A DNA stretch of 64,000 nt from an uncultured Pelagimonas sp. (GTDB lineage: Bacteria; Pseudomonadota; Alphaproteobacteria; Rhodobacterales; Rhodobacteraceae): NCBI GenBank assembly GCA_947497905.1, contig CANMIH010000003.1, positions 124,001 through 188,000 on the forward strand, given 5' to 3'. A program made the position numbers and the translations under genes. A model generated the notes under the pieces. The model was not told the DNA's origin. It did no database searches and saw only the letters and a list, made by a program, of their open reading frames with translations. This document shows, piece after piece, positions 57,433 to 64,000 of this stretch. The number at the start of each line of letters is the position of its first letter. Within the stretch, counting starts at the first letter, position 1.

Positions 57433-58695
57433 ATGAACATTCTCATTCTCGGCGGCGGCGGACGTGAACACGCTTTGGCCTGGGCAACGCTGCAGAACCC
57501 GAAATGTGACAAACTCATCGTGGCGCCGGGCAATGCGGGCATTGCCCAGATTGCCGAATGTGCCAGCCTGAATATTGAAGACGGCGGCGCGGTGGCTGAA
57601 TTCTCAAGCGAAAACGCCATTGATCTGGTGATTGTTGGCCCTGAAGCGCCTCTGGCCGCCGGTGTCGCCGATCGCCTGCGCGAAGCGGGTATTCTGGTCT
57701 TTGGACCTTCTGCTGCGGCTGCCCGCCTTGAGGCGTCGAAAAGCTTCACCAAGGAAATCTGCGCCGCGGTTGACGCGCCCACAGCTGGGTATGCGCATTT
57801 CACCGAACTGGCCCCAGCCAAAGACTACATTCAGGCCCAGGGCGCGCCGCTGGTTGTCAAAGCGGACGGTCTGGCCGCAGGCAAAGGTGTGATCATCGCC
57901 GAAACCACCGATGAAGCGCTGGCCGCAGTGGACGACATGTTTGGTGGTGCCTTTGGCGGTGCAGGCGCCGAGGTTGTGATCGAAGAATTCATGACCGGTG
58001 AAGAAGCCTCGTTCTTTGTCCTTGTGGACGGAGAGACCTGTCTGCCGATCGGCACCGCGCAAGACCACAAACGTGTGGGCGAAGGTGACACGGGCCTCAA
58101 CACGGGCGGGATGGGCGCGTATTCCCCTGCGCCGATCCTGTCGGACGAGGTGGCGCAGAAAGCTTTGGACGAGATTGTCCGCCCAACCATGGCCGAAATG
58201 GCCCGCCGTGGCATGCCCTATCAAGGCGTTCTCTATGCCGGGCTTATGATCGAAAACGGTCAGCCCCGTCTGGTGGAATACAATGTGCGGTTCGGCGACC
58301 CTGAGTGTCAGGTTCTGATGCTGCGTCTCGGTGCGCAGGCGCTCGACCTGATGCATGCCTGCGCCGAAGGACGTCTGGATGAGGCCAAAGTCACATGGGC
58401 CGATGACCACGCGCTGACCGTGGTCATGGCCGCCACAGGATATCCTGGCACCTACGAGAAAGGCACTGAAATCCAAGGCCTGGGCGATCTGCCCGAAGAC
58501 AGCTTTAACATGATGTTCCACGCGGGAACCAAAGCCGAAGATGGCAAGGTTCTGGCCACCGGAGGCCGGGTTTTGAACGCCACAGCACGCGGTGCAACCC
58601 TGGCAGAAGCTCAGCAACGCGCCTATGTGCTTGTGGATGGCACCACTTGGCCCGAAGGCTTTGTGCGCCGCGATATTGGCTGGCGCGCGCTCTGA
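57433..58695 (+). CDS. purD: Phosphoribosylamine-glycine ligase
   Basis: 420 aa, full length. MNILILGGGGREHALAW, LVIVGPEAPLAAGVADRLR, ATP-grasp domain with VVKADGLAAGKGVIIA, NTGGMGAYSPAP and YNVRFGDPECQV. Second step of de novo purine synthesis. Single gene here. Confidence 0.97.
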   Translation: MNILILGGGGREHALAWATLQNPKCDKLIVAPGNAGIAQIAECASLNIEDGGAVAEFSSENAIDLVIVGPEAPLAAGVADRLREAGILVFGPSAAAARLEASKSFTKEICAAVDAPTAGYAHFTELAPAKDYIQAQGAPLVVKADGLAAGKGVIIAETTDEALAAVDDMFGGAFGGAGAEVVIEEFMTGEEASFFVLVDGETCLPIGTAQDHKRVGEGDTGLNTGGMGAYSPAPILSDEVAQKALDEIVRPTMAEMARRGMPYQGVLYAGLMIENGQPRLVEYNVRFGDPECQVLMLRLGAQALDLMHACAEGRLDEAKVTWADDHALTVVMAATGYPGTYEKGTEIQGLGDLPEDSFNMMFHAGTKAEDGKVLATGGRVLNATARGATLAEAQQRAYVLVDGTTWPEGFVRRDIGWRAL

Positions 58696-58767
58696 CGTAT
58701 TGGGCCAACGCTCTGTCGACTTGAGCGCGACCTGAACAAATCACACGCACTATGAGGGGTCTCAAAA

Positions 58768-59658
58768 ATGAGGCCCCTTATGATTGTCGGAAAACCGAAA
58801 CACGGGTTGTCTTTGTTGATCACGATGCATGGCTCGGTTTTGCCGCGCATCTTGCCACGGATCGGCGCCGTCATGGCGCTTGCCGCAGCCATCACATGGA
58901 TTGATACCTATCTGATGCCCCTGCAGCACGCCAATGCCGCAGCCTTCACCGGCTTTGGCATAGCATTGTCTTTGTTCTTAGGCTTTCGCAACAACGCCGC
59001 GTATGAACGGTGGTGGGAGGCGCGCAAACTCTGGGGGCAGCTGATTGCCGACGCCCGCGCTCTGGCGCGAGAGGCATTGGTTTTTTTCCCAGACGCCCAG
59101 CGCATGGATCTCATTCGAGAAATGCTGGCCTTTGTTCATCTGCACCGCATCGCGCTGCGACAGGTGTCGCCAGACGCAGAGCTGCGCCGATGGAGCACTC
59201 TAACAGATGACAGCGCCGTACATGCGCTCAATCGGATGGCTGGCCTTGTGCAGCAGGGATATCGCTCGGGATCCGTGGATGGGTTTGGGGTGAGAAGCCT
59301 TATGGAACGTTTGGCCAGCATCGGATTGGCACAGGCCGGGTGCGAACGTATCGCATCAACACCGCTACCCTTTGTCTATTCGCTTTTGGTCTACCGCACA
59401 TCGGTACTCTATTGCCTGCTTTTACCTTTAGGACTTGTAGAAAGCGCAGGCTGGCTGACCCCGATATTTACCGGCGTTGTAGCCTATATGTTTTTTGGGT
59501 TGGCTGCGGTTACTGAAGAGCTGGAAAACCCCTTCGGAACTTCTTTAAATGGGCTATCGCTTGATGCGATGTGTCGGGTGATAGAAATCGATTTGATGCC
59601 ACAGATTGGGTGCGATGCCCCGGACCCAGCGCAGCCCGTAGGCGGCTATTTGTCCTAA
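58768..59658 (+). CDS. Bestrophin-family chloride channel / membrane protein
   Basis: 296 aa. Bestrophin/RFP-TM family: LLITMHGSVLPRILPRIG, LSLFLGFRNNAAYERWWEAR and the GLAAVTEELENPFG motif. About four membrane segments. Bacterial homologues form pentameric ion channels (YneE type). Confidence 0.9.
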   Translation: MRPLMIVGKPKHGLSLLITMHGSVLPRILPRIGAVMALAAAITWIDTYLMPLQHANAAAFTGFGIALSLFLGFRNNAAYERWWEARKLWGQLIADARALAREALVFFPDAQRMDLIREMLAFVHLHRIALRQVSPDAELRRWSTLTDDSAVHALNRMAGLVQQGYRSGSVDGFGVRSLMERLASIGLAQAGCERIASTPLPFVYSLLVYRTSVLYCLLLPLGLVESAGWLTPIFTGVVAYMFFGLAAVTEELENPFGTSLNGLSLDAMCRVIEIDLMPQIGCDAPDPAQPVGGYLS

Positions 59659-59689
59659 AGGCGGCGCGGTACAATCTATATCCGTGTAG

Positions 59690-60100
59690 CTAGGCTCGGA
59701 TTGTCTTAGTCAGATCTGCAATATCTGATTTGTCGATGGGTTTCACGATATACCCCTTAATCGACTGAAACTCCTGCGACTTCAATTTGTCAGAGGGGTT
59801 CTCAGACGAAGTGCAGACAATCACCGAACACTCTTTCGGCCCCTGCCCTTCGGCCATCAAGGCCTCCATCCTTTCAACGGTATCAAAGCCGCTCATACGC
59901 GGCATATTGATATCCATTAGCACAAGAAGGTGGTCGACGTCCGGTGAGGTATTTGAATTTGCCGAAAAATGATCATCCAAAAATTGAGCCCCGGAAGGCG
60001 CTTCCCAAACGTTACAAAAGCCGCCCGCCCGCGACAGGCGTCGTTTGACGACATACCGTTCGGTTTCGCTGTCATCCACGATGACAACTGATACTGTCAT
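59690..60100 (-). CDS. CheY-like response regulator
   Basis: 136 aa, receiver domain only: SVVIVDDSETERYVVKRRL, phospho-acceptor Asp in LLVLMDINMPRMSG, and Thr/Ser-Lys region VCTSSENPSDK, IVKPID. No output domain. Coupled by ATGA to the kinase gene upstream. Confidence 0.93.
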   Translation of the reverse strand: MTVSVVIVDDSETERYVVKRRLSRAGGFCNVWEAPSGAQFLDDHFSANSNTSPDVDHLLVLMDINMPRMSGFDTVERMEALMAEGQGPKECSVIVCTSSENPSDKLKSQEFQSIKGYIVKPIDKSDIADLTKTIRA

Positions 60101-61767
60101 GCCTGCGCCTCCTTCACTCCGCTTAGATAGATCACAAAAGTTGTCCCTTGACCAAGAGTGCTTTCAAGGGAAATGTCACCTCCGAGACGTTCCAGATGTT
60201 TGCGCACCAGCGCCAGCCCTAGCCCATCGCCCCCTCGGTCGTCGATCCGCTTGAACATTTTGAACACTTCGGGCTGATCCGATTGTGCGATGCCAACACC
60301 GTTGTCGCTCACTTTGATAACAAACCTGTCCCCGTCCACGTCCGTCGAGATTTGAACCAGAGTTTGATCCTTTTCTGGGTCTGCATATTTGATGGCGTTG
60401 GAAATCAAATTCTCAATGATCGCATGCAAGATGGCTTCCGGCGCAACAATCGGATCTTGGTGTGACAGATCCAGTTTGAGCTGACAGCGCTCTCCCAAGT
60501 CTGCGGTGAGATCCTGCCAGATGTTGTCCAATAGAGATCTCAGATCAAATTGTGACTCGGTGATCTCATCCTCTCCAATACGCGCAATGCGCAACAGACT
60601 TTCGACTTTCTTGGCGCTCCGGTTTGACACCGCCAGCGCCATTTTCAGGTGCTTTTCCAGCTCGCCGTACTCTCCATCTTCCAGATCTTCCAAACAGAAG
60701 TCCACCAGCCCTGAAATTGTCGACAAAGGAGCCTTGAGATCATGGCTTGCGCTGTAGGAAAATTGCAAAAGATCGGTGTTGGCCGCCTCAAGGCCTGCTT
60801 CGACCTCACGCCGTTCGGAAATCTCGTTCACCAGGGCCTGACGCACAAACGTCCCGAGGCACAGCATGCCCGTCATTAGGCAAACCGCAAATGTGGTTAG
60901 ACCAGCGATCGCATAGATTGGTTTTGCAAAGCTTTGAGCACCGGTAAGCAGGTCATCTTCGGCCAACCCCATTGCAACCACCAGAGGGTACTCTTCCACC
61001 GAATGATAGGCATACCAGCGCTGCACGTCGTCGACGACGCTCAGCTGGCTATACAGACCAATTTCGCTCTGCCCAAGCTCTTTCCAGATGCGGGATCCAC
61101 TGATGTCCTGCCCCGGCCCCAATCGCCCATAACTGGATCGGGCGCGCAGTTTTTTGTCCAATCCCACCACCGTTGCCGAGCTCTTGTCGCCCAGATTCAG
61201 AGTTTTATAAAAGGCTGTAAACTGGTCTTCGTTGATTGCAGCAAACACCACGCCACCAAAAGCGCCGTCTGGGCCAGTGAGGCGACGCACCAACCGCACC
61301 GTCAACTTGCCAGAGTTACGCCCCAGATGCGGTAGCGAGATGTAAACCTCATCACCTGTGCTTTGTTGCTGGTACTTGAAGTACTCTCTGTCTGCCGCGG
61401 TTACGCCGGGTTTGAGTTTGTGGCCAGAGACCAAAAGCGGCACACCGTCCGCTCCAATGACGGTCAGATGTGAAATCATATCGTTCTGCGGCAGGGCCTT
61501 GGAAACAAAGTCCTCAACATCCCGCACATCACCACTTAGTTCGTAAAGACGCCGGGCCTCCTGCACGTAGGCATCTGCTGTCATAAGAATTTTGCGGGTG
61601 TCGCGTTCAAAGAACACGGCCATTTCTTGCGCGCGTTCACTTCCTGCTTCAACGCGTGCCTCATAGTCCGCTTCAAGCACCCGGAAGGTGACAAGCCAAA
61701 TCCCAAAAATCAAAAGTCCAGCGGCCGCGACAAACAGGATGGACTTCTTCATAGGTGAGTTGAGCAA
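60097..61767 (-). CDS. Membrane sensor histidine kinase
   Basis: 556 aa. Membrane segment at about 8-28, a periplasmic dCache-like sensor region, second segment near 285-310, HisKA with phospho-acceptor His in SYSASHDLKAPLSTISG, and HATPase with ENLISNAIKYADP, DNGVGI and GDGLGLALVRK. Partner of the receiver protein encoded next. TTG 61767 or ATG 61752 start. Confidence 0.92.
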   Translation of the reverse strand: MLNSPMKKSILFVAAAGLLIFGIWLVTFRVLEADYEARVEAGSERAQEMAVFFERDTRKILMTADAYVQEARRLYELSGDVRDVEDFVSKALPQNDMISHLTVIGADGVPLLVSGHKLKPGVTAADREYFKYQQQSTGDEVYISLPHLGRNSGKLTVRLVRRLTGPDGAFGGVVFAAINEDQFTAFYKTLNLGDKSSATVVGLDKKLRARSSYGRLGPGQDISGSRIWKELGQSEIGLYSQLSVVDDVQRWYAYHSVEEYPLVVAMGLAEDDLLTGAQSFAKPIYAIAGLTTFAVCLMTGMLCLGTFVRQALVNEISERREVEAGLEAANTDLLQFSYSASHDLKAPLSTISGLVDFCLEDLEDGEYGELEKHLKMALAVSNRSAKKVESLLRIARIGEDEITESQFDLRSLLDNIWQDLTADLGERCQLKLDLSHQDPIVAPEAILHAIIENLISNAIKYADPEKDQTLVQISTDVDGDRFVIKVSDNGVGIAQSDQPEVFKMFKRIDDRGGDGLGLALVRKHLERLGGDISLESTLGQGTTFVIYLSGVKEAQA

Positions 61768-61910
61768 GAGGTGTTCTCCAAGTTCCAGAGCCGCATCAAG
61801 CCCCCTCAGCCGAGGGGTAACTCTATCCGCTATCGGGACTTTGCTAAATTTTTCTAAATTTGTTTAATTCAAAAAACATGTTTGGCACATTGTCGTCTTG
61901 CAGCAAGAGA

Positions 61911-61940
61911 AAGCCGCCTTCTCAATAGAAGACGGCTTGC
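61911..61940. terminator. Terminator hairpin between kinase and folate genes
   Basis: AAGCCG-C-CTTCT, 4 nt, AGAAG-A-CGGCTT, with a T-run on the minus side. It would end the gene at 61966. The remaining gap 61768-61910 shows no further feature. Confidence 0.75.
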
Positions 61941-61965
61941 CCAATTCATGATGATCAAAATCCTT

Positions 61966-62520
61966 TTAAGGCTCGATAATCCCCTGTTCGGTAATGATCA
62001 GATCAAGAGGTTGATCCGTAGGCTCTAGTGGCAGGTCTGAGGCTTCCTGAGCCGCAAATGCAAAGCCAAGTGCCAGTGTCGGGCGCTTGCTGCGCAGCAA
62101 TTCGAGCGTACGGTCGTAAAACCCACCACCGTAGCCCAGTCGTCCGCCGGCACGGCTGAAGGCCACCAATGGCACCACGACAATCTCTGGTTCAAAAAAC
62201 TCAAGATTGGCAGGCACCTGCGCTCCGAAGGGACCACTCGTCATGGCGCAGCCCGGCTCCCAACGCGCAAATTTCAGCGGCAGCCCCGCGCCTTCAATCA
62301 CCGGAACGCCAACCGGGCCATGCGCGGCGGCTTCTTCCATCGCGAGCATCGGGTCAATCTCGGTTCGGATGGGCATGTAGGCCGAAAGCGCCACACCACG
62401 ATGCCCCGCCAAGACGGTGCTGAGAAACCCAGCCGCCCCCGGCAATTGCGTATCAAAGGCGTGTTTGCGGCGGGCAAACCCGGCTTTGCGGGCCTCCGCT
62501 TTGCGTGTTTCCAGATCCAT
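61966..62520 (-). CDS. 5-formyltetrahydrofolate cyclo-ligase
   Basis: 184 aa. GIPVIEG-like region, PLVAFSRAGGRLGYGGGFYDR (quoted in part) is the family's nucleotide-binding motif. Converts 5-formyl-THF to methenyl-THF. In many bacteria the gene (ygfA/fau) follows 6S RNA; no 6S RNA was recognised here. Confidence 0.93.
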   Translation of the reverse strand: MDLETRKAEARKAGFARRKHAFDTQLPGAAGFLSTVLAGHRGVALSAYMPIRTEIDPMLAMEEAAAHGPVGVPVIEGAGLPLKFARWEPGCAMTSGPFGAQVPANLEFFEPEIVVVPLVAFSRAGGRLGYGGGFYDRTLELLRSKRPTLALGFAFAAQEASDLPLEPTDQPLDLIITEQGIIEP

Positions 62521-62529
62521 GCTCTGCTC

Positions 62530-63924
62530 CTACAGCAAGACAACAACTGCAAGGCCCAGAAAGGCAAAGAACCCCACCACATCGGTGACAGTGGTCACAA
62601 AAGCCCCTGAGGCCAAAGCCGGATCAACCCCGGCCTTCTCAAGAAGCACGGGGATCGCAATGCCTGCGAGCCCAGCCACGACAAGATTGATCACCATTGC
62701 GGCGGCAATCACTGCGCCCAGCGCCGGGGAGCCAAACCAAAGGATGCCGATAACGCCCATGATCACCGCAAAGGCCAACCCGTTCACCAACCCAACTGCC
62801 ACTTCACGGCGGATCACTCGCGCCAGGTTGGAACCGGTCAGGTCTTTTGTTGCAAGCGCCCGCACCGCCACGGTCAGCGATTGGGTTCCCGCATTCCCTC
62901 CCATCGACGCGACAATGGGCATCAACACCGCCAGCGCCACAAGCTGAGCAATGGCCTCTTCGAACTGTGCAATAACCAGCGACGCCAGAACCGAGGTCAC
63001 CAGATTGACAGCCAACCAAGGGAACCGACGCTTGGTGGTGTCAATGATCCGGTCCGCCAGCGAGCTTTCTTCATCCACCCCTGCCAGACGCAGGATATCT
63101 TCTTCGTTTTCCTCATCCAGCACGGCCATAGCATCATCGATGGTGATCACACCGACCAGACGGTTGTCTTCGTCCACCACCGGGGCGGAGATCAGGTGAT
63201 ACTGGTTGAAGGCATAGGCGACCTCGCCTTCATCCTGCGTCACGGGAATGGGTTCGAAAATCTCCTCAATGATCTCTTTGAGCCGCACCTCACGCGCAGA
63301 CGACATCAGACGACCCAATGTGACATTGCCCACAGGGCGCAGTTTCGGGTCGACCAAAATCACGTGATAAAACTGATCCGGCAAATGGTCCGAGTTGCGC
63401 AGATGGTCAATCGCCTCACCGACGGTCCAATGCTCAGGCGCCATAACCACTTCGCGCTGCATCAACCGGCCTGCCGAGAATTCCGGATAGTTCAGCGATT
63501 GCTCAACGGCGGCCCGATCACTGTCTTCCAGAGCATCCAGAATGACCTCTTGCTGAGGCTCATCCAGATCTTCGATCAGATCCACAACATCATCGGTCTC
63601 GAGATCGCGCACGGCTTCGGCCAGAACCTGCGGCGCCAGAGCGTCCATGACCTCTTCGCGCAGCGATTCTTCAAGTTCCGAAAGGATCTCGCCATCAAAC
63701 TCGCGATCATAGAGACGGATCAACCGCCCCCGGTCAAACGCATTCACCTGTTCGAGAAGGTCGGCGATATCCGCTGCGTGCATCGGGTCCATCAAGGCGA
63801 TCAGCTGATCCCGATCACCGCGATCCACGGCATAAAGCACACGCGCGACATCCTTGCGATCCAGCGCATAAGCATCTTCGTCACGATCAATTTCGGCCGT
63901 AAGGTTCTGGGTCTCTTGCGACAT
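62530..63924 (-). CDS. mgtE: Magnesium transporter MgtE
   Basis: 464 aa. N-terminal MgtE_N superhelix, tandem CBS domains around 145-265 (VTLGRLMSS, VGVITIDDAMAVL), and a C-terminal channel with MPIVASMGGNAGTQSLTV and the GAFVTTVTDVVGFF Mg-pore motif. Mg2+-gated importer. Upstream 63925-64000 shows no further gene. Confidence 0.95.
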   Translation of the reverse strand: MSQETQNLTAEIDRDEDAYALDRKDVARVLYAVDRGDRDQLIALMDPMHAADIADLLEQVNAFDRGRLIRLYDREFDGEILSELEESLREEVMDALAPQVLAEAVRDLETDDVVDLIEDLDEPQQEVILDALEDSDRAAVEQSLNYPEFSAGRLMQREVVMAPEHWTVGEAIDHLRNSDHLPDQFYHVILVDPKLRPVGNVTLGRLMSSAREVRLKEIIEEIFEPIPVTQDEGEVAYAFNQYHLISAPVVDEDNRLVGVITIDDAMAVLDEENEEDILRLAGVDEESSLADRIIDTTKRRFPWLAVNLVTSVLASLVIAQFEEAIAQLVALAVLMPIVASMGGNAGTQSLTVAVRALATKDLTGSNLARVIRREVAVGLVNGLAFAVIMGVIGILWFGSPALGAVIAAAMVINLVVAGLAGIAIPVLLEKAGVDPALASGAFVTTVTDVVGFFAFLGLAVVVLL

Positions 63925-64000
63925 GCCTGCCCTCCGTGCTTTTGTGGCGCAGCCTATGACAGGACGCGTGCAACTTGTAGAGGGGAAAAACCCTTTCGCT

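Noticed and set aside
61768-62530. 6S RNA beside the 5-formyl-THF cyclo-ligase gene
   Set aside because: This association is common in bacteria, but the flanking gaps here are too short or show only a terminator hairpin.

Overview
The window looks like the chromosome of a marine alphaproteobacterium of the Rhodobacteraceae (Roseobacter group). The reasons are the host gene content and spacing (ftsI-ftsL-rsmH-mraZ with a long leader, phaR, tandem TerB proteins, a polyamine-type glutamine synthetase cluster), high-GC host codon use, and a GTA-type holin in the prophage. The genus cannot be fixed from sequence alone.

Layout. (1) 1-2.9 kb: start of the division/cell-wall (dcw) cluster on the minus strand (ftsI', ftsL, rsmH, mraZ). 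A long mraZ leader carries a strong terminator hairpin directly before the mraZ ribosome binding site (an UpsM-like RNA), two helically phased clusters of MraZ boxes, and two DnaA-box-like sequences. (2) 2.9-4.3 kb and 38.85-39.8 kb: three copies of a small gene family (63-77 aa) with a conserved structured RNA leader, plus a set of hairpins. They lie on both sides of the prophage. (3) about 4.3-38.8 kb: an apparently complete Mu-like transposable prophage. Its early, head and tail genes run on the minus strand. The transposition module (MuA, MuB, ParB-like, DUF3164, GemA, Mor) and head genes are Mu type. The contractile tail (V, W, J, I, H, FI, FII, E/E', T, U, X, D) is P2 type. Between mor and the endolysin is cargo: an FRG-domain gene and a 540-aa gene of unknown function. 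On the opposite side, next to the repressor, is a complete luxR-luxI pair. (4) 40.36-41.9 kb: a decayed piece of a second Mu-like prophage in the same gene order (gemA relic, mor relic, a different cargo gene, endolysin relic). (5) 42-64 kb: ordinary host genes: rlmJ, two TerB-like genes, a PhnD-like protein, a polar amino acid or polyamine-type ABC importer with a glutamine-synthetase/amidotransferase/oxidase operon, a DegT aminotransferase, phaR, xseA, a GDSL hydrolase, purD, a bestrophin, a two-component pair, 5-formyl-THF cyclo-ligase and mgtE.

How it works together. The prophage early promoter and repressor gene share an operator region built on TTGTGA-N3-TCACAA. The same element, with an identical upstream AAATCATG block at identical spacing, lies in front of luxI, and related half-sites lie in front of luxR. 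This suggests that acyl-homoserine-lactone signalling and the lysis-lysogeny switch of this phage are wired together. Late expression probably depends on the Mor-type activator acting at the matching dyads upstream of the endolysin and of the capsid protease, the positions of Plys and PI in Mu. The exact prophage ends and target duplication could not be resolved by eye.
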